NCBI RefSeq assembly: GCF_007655135.1
Contig: NC_045134.1
Span: 27,862,568 to 27,926,567, forward strand
Direction of reading: 5' to 3'
DNA length: 64,000 nt
From: Punica granatum
Lineage: Eukaryota > Streptophyta > Magnoliopsida > Myrtales > Lythraceae
Every line of letters starts with the position of its first letter. The stretch's first letter is position 1. The position numbers and the translations under genes were made by a program. The notes under the pieces were generated by a model, which saw only the letters and a list, made by a program, of their open reading frames with translations, searched no databases and was not told the origin of the DNA. Shown piece after piece: positions 1 to 10,205 of this stretch.

Positions 1-310
1 AATGGCGTAAAATTTTGCTCTTCTAGTTTCGGCAGTGGTAGGGGGCTCATCGTACAAGGTTGCCAGATCGATGTTCACATCATAAGTTTATTGCTCATCT
101 TTAACGATCATATTACGCGGTATGATGCAAGCTTTCATAATCACTTTGAGCTTTCTTAGGACCATGATCGAGCATGGCCATGTATAATCGCAAAGCGAGT
201 CTTCAACCCTCTAAATGCACGTTCCACGTGTTTCCGTGCTGATTCTTGAGCTTTGGCAAGCAACTTACTCTTCTTTGATTGTGGTCCGAGAATTGTTTTG
301 ACGAATGTTG
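1..310 (-). pseudogene. PIF/Harbinger transposase remnant (3' part)
   Basis: Read on the minus strand from about 290 to 190, one frame gives a stretch like AKAQESARKHVERAFRGLKT, followed by RFAIIHGHA. This resembles the region around the catalytic Glu of plant Harbinger (ALP1/HARBI1-like) DDE transposases. The match then moves to another frame, which gives KVIMKACIIPRNMIVKDE, the usual C-terminal block (family form close to ACVILHNMIVEDE). At least one frameshift separates the two parts, so it is not functional. It resembles the relic at 35660-36043 more than the intact element at 1869-6662. It runs off the left edge of the window. Confidence 0.75.
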
Positions 311-368
311 CCCATTGTTTCTATTGATTGTAAAATTTACCTTGAGAGCACGACCTTGTAGCATATCA

Positions 369-1594
369 TCAAAGACAGGTGACTCGAATTCGCGTCTAAC
401 CGAAACTCGAACTTCGCCAATTCACTTCCAAACTTTGTGGGACACATCCTAGTTGCCCAAACTGATCTAAAAACGTGTGAGATCCACCAAATCAAGTCGG
501 TAGCCACCAAACCAGCCACCTCCTTCTCTTAGCTGAATTCTCCATTTTCAAGCCAATAAATTAGAATTTGCTTCATCTTCTTCAAATCCAGCTCAAAGTC
601 AACTTGTAAGTCACCATTTTGGACTAATCTCCATTCCCTAATTGGTGCAAAATTCGACTAACCACCACCATTTGCCTTAATTGTACTTAATTTTTGCAAA
701 ATGGCCATTTAAACACATCTATAAATGCCCAAGTGCATAGCCATTCAATGACAACTTCTCTTGCATACATTTCACTCAAAATACTCTCAAAAGAATCCCT
801 TTAAAGACTCAGCTTGTCCAGCTCCCTGAAAATCCCGAAATCAAACAAATAACCGAAATAAAACGAGATAAACGAAAGTATGGAATAGAACCGAATGAAA
901 AATCACCTTATCACCCCACAAACTTAAAGATCTAAAGGTCATAGCTCCTTTTAAGTTGCAAGGGGGTTATACCTAGTTTCAAGAGTCAAAGACAAGTCGA
1001 TAAAGTTGTTGAAAACACGTTGAAAGTGGAAGAGAACTTGGTTGGTATTGTTCACCCGAGAAGAGGTCCGATTTTGTTTTGCTTGCACCAGTGGATCGAG
1101 TTGGTTGCTTGAGCTAGCCCGGCCTGGGACACCTTCCAAGAGGGTTTCGGAGGTGACTACGGGTGGCTCGGGACGTGCAGGAACCTGTGCTAACCCGAAA
1201 TAGCAAGAAAACCCGGTAAGTGAAAAAATTGTCCTTTTAGATTCGGTTTAGAAAGTCTTGTGTTTAATTGTGGTTGAGTGGTTTGTTTGATGTCTCCTTT
1301 CTCTGAGAGGACCCTTAAGAAGTGTATGAGGATATGAACGAGTTAAATCTCCAAGAATGGTCCGATTTAAGATTTGGCATGGTGCACAAGTTCGCTGCCA
1401 CCCGAGAACCGGTAAAGGACCCGATTGTATAGTGGGATGGAACTGGCAGCTGGAGGCCTCAACCACTAAAACTAACCTCGGAAATGGACTTGGGGGGTCG
1501 AAAACATGAAGGGTATGTATTAGTTCAAGGCTCGGGATAGGTTGGTTAGGTGGTCGCCAGAAAATGATTTGTTTTTCGGCAATTTTGGCTTGAT
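369..1594 (+). repeat. Tat-like gypsy LTR fragment a, plus orientation
   Basis: Positions 369-835 are an imperfect inverted copy of 1595-1868 continued at 6663-6850. The segment contains a TATA-like ctataaatgcc near 719-729, followed by a CA-rich leader, the look of an LTR promoter and transcription start. 836-1594 forms the loop between the arms and has only short chance ORFs. Assignment to the same broad LTR family as 8240-10200 and 12787-18312 rests on shared phrases such as aagttcgggtttcg and on the common layout. Exact LTR ends were not found. Confidence 0.5.
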
Positions 1595-1868
1595 TTCGGG
1601 ATTTTCAGGGAGCTGGACGAGCTGAGGCTTTTAGGGGATTCTTTTGAAAGTATTTTAAATGAAATGTATGTAAGAAAAGTTGTCATTGAATGGCTATACA
1701 CTTAGGTATTTATAGAGGTACGTAAAAGGCCATTTTGTAAACATTAAGTGCAATTAAGGTAAATTGTGGTGGCTAGGCGAATTTTGCACCAATTAGGGAA
1801 GGAGATTAGTCCAAAATGATGGCTTGCAAATTGGCTTTGAGTTGAATTTGAAGAAGATGAAACGTCTA
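1595..1868 (-). repeat. Tat-like LTR fragment b, part before the Harbinger insertion
   Basis: This inverted arm pairs with the left arm (roughly 560-835). Shared phrases include the Gly-independent DNA run tgtcattgaatggctata and, reversed, tagccattcaatgaca. The homology stops exactly at 1868, where the Harbinger terminal repeat begins, and resumes at 6663. The segment is therefore the target into which that transposon jumped. Confidence 0.7.
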
Positions 1869-2146
1869 GGGCCTGTTTGAAAACCAAATGCAACTCAACT
1901 CTGCTCAATCCTGATTTACTACAGGACAACATTGGCAGCAAAATTCCTTCATGTGGGACCCAGGCGTTGCAGCACATGTACGATGGTCAACAATGAGGGC
2001 GGTTGAATTTTTTTGCTGAGCTCCAACCTGTTCTCTAAAGTGTTGATTTTTTTATTCAAAAATTGTCTTTTAACTTTTTTGGACTGATACCAAGCTTTTC
2101 AAGTTCAAAATTTTTTCCTTTACTTTTTCAGCTTTCCTTGACATTT
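1869..2146 (+). repeat. Left terminal inverted repeat (278 bp) of the Harbinger element
   Basis: It matches 6385-6662 in inverted orientation over 278 bp with about five mismatches by eye (for example acccaggcg here against acccgggcg in the other end). Homology ends abruptly near 2146. The length is well above the short terminal repeats usually described for Harbinger elements. Confidence 0.93.
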
Positions 2147-2316
2147 TGCTATATGAAAATGTCGCCACTTTTCAAAAGTCAAGAATACACTTTCGGCCAT
2201 TTGACAGATTAAAGTAAGCACGCTAAAAAAAGTACAAAAGTTATTACATACATTATTTTTTTCATTCAATAAATAAGACAACTCCTAATATAATATGTAA
2301 GTGCATGTCATCGCAC

Positions 2317-3685
2317 TCATCTCTCTGTACGCCATAATCGATTAGCGATACGATCACGTACAGCGTTCATTTCGACGCTACTCATATCTATATCCACTCT
2401 ATTTCCTTCTTGTAGTGGAGGATTGCGAAATTCATCGTAATCCATCCACGCATCGCCGTACTCTAGAAATAATCTATCATGATAATTATTACGGCGAATA
2501 AAATTATGCAAAACAAAACATGCAAGGACAAGTTGTCCTTGTGTATACGGTATGAAGTTCGTCATTAAAGTTAGTATGGCGAATCTCTTTTTCAAAATAC
2601 CGAAGCAACGTTCGATTACATTACGCACTGACGCATGGCGCTGATTAAATAGCTCTTTTTCCGTTGTTGGCGGATTTTGCCGAGGAAAATCACTCCGGTG
2701 GTACCGTTCCCCTTTGTATGGAGCCAAATATCGTGGTATATTTGGAAATCCTGCATCAACAACATAATATTGTTCTGCAAAGAACATAAGGAAAATTAGA
2801 GTTAATTAAATTAGAGTTGCAATTTCATAGAAAACCGTTGCATGTATAAGCAAATACTCACGACCACGCGGTGCTGGAAAACCTTCCACTGACGCAGCTT
2901 CGAAAAATATTCGTGAATCGTGTGCGGAACCCTCCCAACCCGTCATCACGTATGTAAACATCATGTCGTGTGAACAAGCAGCCAATACATTTTGAGATAT
3001 CTCGGCATTTCGATCGCGATAAGGTACTCTGTTCGCCTGTGGCACGCATGCAGCGACATGGGTTCCATCGATAGCTCCAATACAATGCTGCATGACAAAC
3101 GCATAATTATATGTACCGAACATAGTATGCCGAAAACAGTTTTCTATAGTATGAAATTAGCAGAGAACATACCTTAAAGAAACGCCACCTTTCATCATTT
3201 TCAATTTCCGGCTGGACAGAAACGTTCCGTGGTGTTATAAAATCTTGTGATAATTGTTGTATTCCGCGTGCAATTTTTTTGATAAATCGTGACACCGTCT
3301 CCTTCGAGTGTTGAAACCTTTTTGCCACCATTGAAAATCGCATACTGTATGAAATAACTAACATGAACATACCGACTTGCTCTTCCACTGTGATACCTCT
3401 ACTGGTATCTGTGATGCCACACCGCAATCGAAGTGTGTCGCATAGATTTCTAAACACGTAAGGTTCCATTCTGAAACTTTCGAAGCACCGAACATCACTC
3501 CCTAATAGTTCAACAATGTACTGTCTTCCTTGAAGTGCTGAATTTCTACAAGGCCTGTTACGTGGAACGGGATCATCGAGCTGATCATATTGCATCATCA
3601 AGTTGAAGAACGCCCGTCGCCTATCGTCAGGATCGTCGTTACTAGAGTTATTGGCATAGCCCGAAGACGACGCATTACGAGACAT
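2317..3685 (-). CDS. Harbinger DDE transposase (ALP1/HARBI1-like nuclease), 3 exons
   Basis: Catalyses excision and insertion of the element, normally together with the Myb-like partner encoded upstream. Inferred exons are 3685-3173, 3087-2862 and 2774-2317, with GT-AG introns (donors gtatgt and gtgagt, acceptors ending gcag), giving about 398 residues. An HTH-like segment lies around residues 100-140. The catalytic triad is visible: D178 in GAIDGTH, D253 in YYVVDAG and E301 in NVIERCFG. The reading frame is open throughout. ATG at 3685 is chosen because the longer ORF to 3697 begins with a non-ATG codon. Related plant genes have been domesticated as host chromatin proteins, but the intact terminal repeats here argue for a transposon gene. 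Confidence 0.9.
2788..2861 (-). other. Second intron of the transposase gene (core)
   Basis: The intron runs from 2861 down to 2775 on the minus strand. It begins gtgagtatttg and ends ttctttgcag. Removing it joins PAPRG to QQYYVVDAG in frame and restores the second catalytic Asp block. Confidence 0.8.
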
Positions 3686-4021
3686 GCTGTTTGACAAATG
3701 ATCGCCTGTCGGTGTGGATATAAGATCACGAACACTTCGTTAACAGTGAAACACATTAATCATACTCATTGAATTGCAAACAGAAAATCATCAACAAAAC
3801 AAAACACACAAAACAAACAAGAGTTCAGTCATTTTAAAAAAAACCATAGTCAGATAGCCAAATAAAAATTAAAATGGGTTCACAGATTCTTCAAGTATGA
3901 GGAAGCTGCATTATCCATTCCTGTTAGTCGTCCTCCGTGAACCACATGAAAAGCCTCCGTGCTCCCGGATCAAGGAGGGCGCTGGCGGCTTTCACATACA
4001 GGGAGTGAGGGATTCTCGATT

Positions 4022-4895
4022 TCAATTTTGCCAACTCCTCCGGGCTTCCTCGATGCTATTCTTCTCAGGTTTCTCAGGGCTCGTTACCGACTTGCTTCTC
4101 TTTGCCGACGGTGGGGTGTTCTGTGGCTGTGGCTTCGTGTAACTCTCCCTGAACATGTCCATGCATTCCTGCATTTGTGAACTCTTGCTTAGACGTCTTT
4201 TCGGCGCTCTACGTCGAGACTCGGTTATCATGGGCTCTGCCTGAACATGGAGGAGGTCGTCACTGTCATCGGAGCCTTCTTCGAGGTCGACATGTTGTTT
4301 CCCCTTCCCCTTCCCCCTAGATAAGAATTCCTCATTTAATCGGCGTTCTTCTTCTAATGTTGGAGGTGGATCGGTCGAGGAGATACATAGAGCACCGGTA
4401 GCCACTGAAGAACTAAAGAGTTGCTTCTGCAAATCGTAGTGGTTGCAGCCCTTGCTCCGAAATGCCTTGTATGCCCTGTTTTTCTATACAATGAAGTACG
4501 ACATGACTCAAAAAAGATCAGTGACAATTCATTCAAAACAACCTTAGAAGCCGAACAAACAATTTATGAGAATGTACCTTTGCAAACATATCCCAAACAT
4601 CTTGGTCGGCTGTGATGGTGTTTGTGTCTGCATCCCACCCAACGCCTGTATGCCTAACTATTTCAGAGAATCGGGTGAAATTGGTCTTCATTCTCTGATG
4701 CTTATCCTTTACCTTCTGCAAACACAGCTGTTGTTCTAGAAATAGATTTACCATCTCAGCTGTAATCTCCTTCCAAGTAGTTTTCTTCCATGTTGTACTG
4801 TGTGCTCTTCTCAGCTTCTCGAGCATTATGTTTATGAAAGTGAACTCCATTTCATCACTCCAGTCGATGATGATATTTTCGCCTTTAGGAGCCAT
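4022..4895 (-). CDS. Myb/SANT-like DNA-binding protein of the Harbinger element (ORF2)
   Basis: Harbinger transposition needs a second protein with a trihelix/Myb-SANT-like domain that binds the element ends and helps bring in the transposase. Inferred exons are 4895-4578 and 4483-4022, joined by a GT-AG intron (gtacat...tatag), about 259 residues. Residues 1-106 carry the domain: IDWSDEMEFTFINIMLEK, then TTWKEITAEM and a VKDKHQRMKTNF block, ending DQDVWDMFAK. After the intron KNRAYKAFRSKG continues the family pattern. The C-terminal half is polar, with an acidic run (LEEGSDDSDDLL) and basic patches (RRRAPKRR). ATG 4895 sits in a good context (ATGGCT). It is divergent from nothing here: both genes lie on the same strand. 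Confidence 0.85.
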
Positions 4896-6384
4896 AATGC
4901 ATGCACTTGGTCCAGAATTACAATTATCTAACAATGCACCTAACAATGATCTATCAGTTGCGATAAACAACAGTATGCAACACCAAACTTAGTCAGTCTA
5001 TTCCTTCTTGAAATGCAAATAACATGCATCTTCTAGTTATGACAGAAAGCACAGTAAGATGGCAACCTTGAAAACAAACAAAAATTCTGAACCAGACCAG
5101 CATGGCATCAACGCATAGTAGCGCAACCACATTAGAAGCAGTGAAATTAACTGACCATACAAGGAAGACAAGCCCAGATAGTCCGAACCACAAACCCACA
5201 ACAACATGGAAACATTCTGTTAACAGATCAGGAAGAACAAGCTGATAAGGCGGCCTATTCCGGAAAGGACAACAAACAAGGCTCATTCAATCAGAAATCA
5301 GAACAGATCTATGAACCCCCACACAGGTAGGCGACATTACGGTAACAGGGCAAGGGCACTAGATGACCAAGGAGGTCTTCCTAAGCAGACAACAATAAAA
5401 TTTGCTCTACTATCAATTAGAACGCTTATTCCGATTAACTCAACAATCTTATATATCAGTAAATGCATTAATTTAGCAAATTATGCCTTAGCATGGAACC
5501 ATTTTAGTAAAGTGTACAGGAGAATAGAAAAACTATTGGATTAATCGAGGGGAAGGAGGGAAAAAAAGTTCAATTGATATTGCATATAACAACCTAAGAT
5601 TGGTTTTTATCTAGACATATATTTCGCAAGGAAAGTTAATTAAATCCTCGGATATTTATAAAATGATCCACTGCTTCAATTTTGTAATCAGAACTGCAAG
5701 TATACAGTCTGCAGAGAAGGAAAGGGAGAAGGCAATGGGGGCTATTAAACTGAAGGCGATAACAGTTTATCACCGTCGAAATAACACCAACTCTTGCAAT
5801 CAGAAATCATTAATCGAGATAGAGATCAGAAGAATTACCTCACTGTCGATGCCTCTCCAAAACAACAACTTCATGGGCTTTTTAAACCCCAACCCTGATG
5901 GAAACCAGCGAACTGGAGGGGCCCCCGACAGCGACGAAAGTCGGGAATCTCTGGCAGCCGGTTACAGAGATGTCGTCCTTCGCGAATCTCTCCTGCAAAG
6001 GTCGTGCTTTTCACTGTTCTTCGCACCAAAGATGCACAGGGGCAAGATCACGGACGAACAGCCTGTTTGCAGAGAACAGCGTTCATAAACCCGTAATAAT
6101 CAGTGAAATTTGTAAAATCAAATCAGTAAACGGACAGTTTCCGACCGAGTAGAACAAAGAAATTTCTTCGATTTCGGCCGATGCGCACAAAGCTTAGAAG
6201 GAAGAAGGGATCGATGCAGGAAGGATGAGGGGATGAAGAGGAGCGGCAGTGTCTTCACTCAGCTTCAACGGCTCTCTGGCTTGACACCAACAGGGGCAAA
6301 AAAATAAAAATAAATTATATGCACTAGTCAAACTAAACGGCAGATCTGGGGATGCATGTTGCGGCCAATTTTGTTTTTTTGCTG
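4896..6384 (-). other. 5' region of the Harbinger element
   Basis: No convincing coding sequence. The stretch between the Myb-like gene and the right terminal repeat probably holds the promoter, 5' leader and perhaps leader introns. Its outer part (about 5900-6230) is recognisably related to 11580-11900 in the decayed copy, for instance aatcagtgaaatt and the nearby cagtttccg/caagtttccgg. This shows it belongs to the element family and not to the insertion target. Confidence 0.6.
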
Positions 6385-6662
6385 AAATGCCAAGGAAAGC
6401 TGAAAAAGTAAAGGAAAAAATTTTGAACCTGAAAAGCTTGGTATAAGTTCAAAAAAGTTAAAAGACAATTTTTGAATAAAAAAATCAACACTTTAGAGAA
6501 CAGGTTGGAGCTCAGCAAAAAAATTCAACCGCCCTCATTGTTGACCATCGTACATGTGCTGCAACGCCCGGGTCCCACATGAAGGAATTTTGCTGCCAAT
6601 GTTGTCCTGTAGTAAATCAGGATTGAGCAGAGTTGAGTTGCATTTGGTTTTCAAACAGGCCC
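6385..6662 (-). repeat. Right terminal inverted repeat (278 bp) of the Harbinger element
   Basis: Inverted copy of 1869-2146. It ends caaacaggccc at 6662 and is followed by CTA (6663-6665), the duplicated target site. Confidence 0.93.
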
Positions 6663-7869
6663 CTAATTTGTTAACTTGAAAATGGAGAATTCGGAAAAGA
6701 AAGGGAGGTGGTTGGTTTAGTGGCTGCCGACTTGGTTTGGTCGGTCCCACACTTTTTTAGGTCAGTTAGGGCAGATAGGGGGGTCTCACAAAGTTTGGAA
6801 GTGAATTGGCGAAGTTCGGGTTTCGGTTAGACGCGAATTCGAGTCCTGTAGTTCAAGTTATGGCGGAATCGATAATGCTCGTAAAAAAATCGATTCAAAT
6901 GAGCACAATATTGTCATTTTTGGACACTTGGAAGCATTTGGGTGACCTTGGGTCTTATGTGACTTCGGGAAGAAAATTTGAAAAGCTCGTATCCTGGTTA
7001 TTCGTACATTTGATGCCCGTAGCTCAAGTAAGTGTCGTGTGATTAATGTGCGCGATAAATCGGCTTTAATGAGCCCAAGAATGCCACATTTTTCCATGGG
7101 GATATTCGGTTGATTTTGGGAATCGAGGGCCATTTTTGCTTGCCTCGAGCAAACGAGATCAAATTGGTCATTTCTGCTGTACATATCCCGAATCTACGCT
7201 TCGTGTCGGTCGTTTTGACGTATTTTGTCATTTGTGCAAAACGGTGGACCCAGGGTCCTTTTTCAGTAAGTGAGGGGTGAAATGATCATTTTGCCCCTTC
7301 CGTGCGATTAGGGGGTCAATCTTGCGCAATTCGGGCGTGCAGAGCCAAATGGTCATTTCTATCGCTTATTCGTGCATCAACGTGCTTTTATGCTTATTTT
7401 GGTGTGTTATGTGCTTTAAGATGACCAAATGACCATTTTTCCCCTGCTCGGGGTCGAGTGTAGATTTTGCCTAGTTCTGGTGCCCCGAAGCCAATTTGCC
7501 CCTTTTCCGTCACTTTTTCGTGTATCTGCACACTATTATGTTCAATTTGGCTTTTTATGTATTCAAACATGCAAAATGATCTTTTTGCCCCTGCTAAATA
7601 GGCCAAATGACCATTTTGCCCTTGGATTTGTGGTTGGCACTTGTAGGGAGTTATGGGGGTATTTGGGCACGCCGGAGATGTTTGTACCCTCTTTTTGTCA
7701 AAATAAGTCTCGTTCTGTCTGTCAAGCACTTGCACTTGAATTGTTTTCGACTTTCTTCGGGTTTTCGAGTTTTATGATTGATTCCTTGAATGTGCTCGGG
7801 GCCAATCTTTTGACTTAGTACCAAGCATTTTGACGTGCTCGGTAATCGTTGTATGCTATGTTCTGTCGA
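6663..7869 (-). repeat. Tat-like LTR fragment b, continuation
   Basis: 6663-6850 completes the inverted arm that pairs with about 369-550 (aatggagaattc and ggaggtggttggttt against their reverse complements). 6786-7240 is similar in order and wording to 8940-9200 and 13970-14320 (gaagttcgggtttcg, aatgtgcgcga, aatgagcccaa, ggtcgttttgacgtattttg), the probable U3 part read backwards. 7290-7625 repeats an aaatgaccattttgcccc-like phrase several times. No gene is supported. Confidence 0.5.
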
Positions 7870-10205
7870 AAACGAGCTGGTTTGAGCTGGTTCGATGGCT
7901 TAGAGGTTTCAAATGAAAAATTTAAGCTTGGAAATGGACTCATGGGGTCCAAAATAGGTGAGATATGAAGTTTGGTTGACTTTCGAGTTAAGTCGGAAAG
8001 GTGGTGCCGGAAAATCGGGAAATGGTAATTTTGACCCGATTCTGGACAGGCCTGGAACGATGGGCCGAAGGCTTCAAATGTTCAATCTAACCCTGAAAAT
8101 GGACTTGGGAGGTCAAATACTTGTGGGGTATGAAGTTTGTTTGGTGCTCGAGCTAAGTCGGGTGGGCGGTTACTGGAAAACTGTTGAGTTTTTCGGTAAT
8201 TTTGGCGTGTTTTTGGGTTGTGCAAGAACTGTGCGATTTTTGTTGGAACTAAGGGGCTTGAGAGCTTTTTCTTGAGTGAGAAAGCTTAGTAGAAGTTGCA
8301 AGAGTTGATGGCAATGTGTGTGTGTTTTGCTTGATAATGCTTAGGCTATATTTATATAAAGCTTAGGTGCAATTAGTAAAAGCAAAGCTTAATTAATGGG
8401 GAGGCTTAAGGGAGGCGATTTGGTTGATGATCATTAGGGGTGGATGATGATGGATTGAAGCATTAATGGATGGATGGTGATAGTGGAGTGTTGAAGTGGA
8501 AGATTTAGCCCGTTTGGTTTTAGGGTCGGATTTTAAAATTTTAACTCTAACTTTAACTATACTCGCTACATAACAAAAGTCAATAACACAATTATTACTT
8601 TTTTCCCTTTTTTTTCAACTTTTAAGACCATTCTATTCAATTTTTAATACTAAATTCTCTCAACTATTTATTATTTTTCACACTTTTTCTCAACACAATC
8701 ATTACAATCAAATTAAAATCAAAACTCAACTTTACTTAACTCTAAAACCAAACACACTATTTATCAAAAAAAACCAAACACTACATATTTTGAAGAGGAC
8801 GACAAAGGCAAGTTGGCTTCTTGGCTTAATGAAGAAGATGACAAGGGAGGGGCGACTATTTTAGGATTTGGCAAGGGGAAGAAGATGCGGTAGGTCCCAC
8901 TTGGGTTGGAGGTGAGTCGGGAAAGCTCGGGTGTCGATTGGTTGTGCGTTTGAATTTTGGGACTCGAAAGAATAGCGTATCGACAATGTGCGCGAAGAGA
9001 CGATCCAGACGAGCCAAAGAGTGCCATGTTTTGCATAAGGAAGTGCTCGAGTGGTTTTGGAGCTCGGAAGTCGGTTTTGCTCTTTTCAGGCGATCAGAGC
9101 AAAGTTAGCTGTTTCTGACAGCGCATCATGTATTTGCGTTCCGCGTTTGTCGTTTTGACATGCTTTGTCATTTAGACAGAATTGTCGATCAATATGTCGG
9201 TATTGCAAATGTGGAATCAGAGACGTCCTAAAAGCATGCGAATAAATGTCTCTGACTGCTTTCTGAGTATCTCGAGGGAGTCGGAGATCATTGTGATCTT
9301 CGTTTGTCGAAAACAAATCTTGAAAGACTGTAGATAGGCATTTGAAACCTTTGAAGCACTATTTTGGAGGTCTAAATGATTTGTGCAGTTCAATCGGAGA
9401 ATTCCACATTGAGCCTTGGGTTAACTAGCACTATATTAGCCAGCCACCTAGCGTCAAGTTTTCGTGAAAAGGACCTCCGGCTATGGATTTGAGTAGCTTG
9501 GAGGTCACTCGTGAAACTGAAAGCAGTTGTGTGGTCTGATTTGGCAAATTGCGTCTGACCGCTGCAGTTTTTGGGGCAATGGTAAGCTAACTTCGGTTGC
9601 CGATGTTTTGCTAGGTCATTCTCCGATTACAGGTTTTTGCTAAAAGGTTGGCTTGTTCTATAACTCGGGAGTCATTTTGGAAGCTTGAATGACTTTTGAG
9701 AAACTATTATAAGTGAGGCTCATGATTCGTAGAACTACGGAGTCTGGCTGAGCCTGACATCAGACATTGACTTTTGTCTAATGAACCGGCATTTTAGGAC
9801 CTTTTCTGAAAAGTTGTCTGTATTTGTTAGAAATTGCTCCGTATAGAACAGATTTGCGAAAAATATTCGGAAACACTTATCATATGTTTGGCATTACGAG
9901 GGATTTTTGAGGCTCAATATTGATTATCTTTCGGCGGCCCGTTGAACCGATGGAAAATAGCACTATCGGCGTCGTATTCTATTGATGCGAGGTTGGGGTC
10001 TGTTTGGGCTCTCTGTTTGCTCTGTTGGAACTTTAGATTGCCTTAGAGGCTTCTCTATTAACGTGCCCCAGGGTCATATGACTATCTCTGTTGATCCAGA
10101 TATGAATTGTAACTTGATGGTTTGCTGGGCGTTTTCTGTTGAAGTCCAGGTGTTATAGCGGTAAGTATTGTCGGTATCCTCTGCTAGAGCCAGTGGACCA
10201 AAATG
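7870..10205 (-). repeat. Tat-like LTR fragment c, minus orientation
   Basis: Minus-oriented LTR-like DNA. 7870-8280 resembles 1430-1600 (cggaaatggact... and ...gggtatga phrases). A TATA-like box lies on the minus strand near 8345-8362 (read ctttatataaatatag), followed downstream on that strand by a CA-rich leader, as in LTR promoters. 8760-10190 is then U3-like; 9060-9590 matches 23560-24095 over about 500 bp (shared blocks gagacgtccta, tgctttctgagt, cggcgtcaag-like and gaaaaggacctc). No coding sequence was found. Confidence 0.55.
8508..8757. mobile_element. Tourist-like MITE inside LTR fragment c
   Basis: About 250 bp, AT-rich, with imperfect terminal inverted repeats: gcccgtttggttttag on the left, ctaaaaccaaacacac on the right. 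The interior (cacaattattact, ctcaactatttattattttt) closely resembles the elements at 17792-18103 and, reversed, 54364-54708, which marks it as one family. A left flank of tta (8505-8507) suits a Harbinger-type target duplication; the right flank is tat, so the duplication is not perfect. Confidence 0.65.

Larger units (their letters stand above)
1869..6662 (-). mobile_element. Complete PIF/Harbinger DNA transposon
   Basis: A 4794-bp element bounded by terminal inverted repeats that begin gggcctgtttgaaaacc and end ggttttcaaacaggccc. It is flanked by the 3-bp direct repeat CTA at 1866-1868 and 6663-6665. PIF/Harbinger elements normally make 3-bp target duplications and carry two genes, a DDE transposase and a Myb/SANT-like DNA-binding protein; both are present, on the minus strand, and both read open once their introns are removed. 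The interrupted host repeat rejoins cleanly across the element. With near-identical ends and no stop codon in either gene, it may be autonomous or only recently silent. Confidence 0.93.

Noticed and set aside
337..1977. Several 60-77 codon minus-strand frames in the LTR fragments
   Set aside because: They have no domain resemblance, lie in inverted repeat DNA and are not conserved between the repeat copies.
6333..6750. Minus-strand frames at the right Harbinger end
   Set aside because: They fall in the terminal inverted repeat and are mirrored by non-open sequence in the left end.
8764..9316. 76-90 codon frames between the MITE and LTR U3
   Set aside because: Low-complexity or chance frames in LTR DNA; the related LTR copies do not keep them open.
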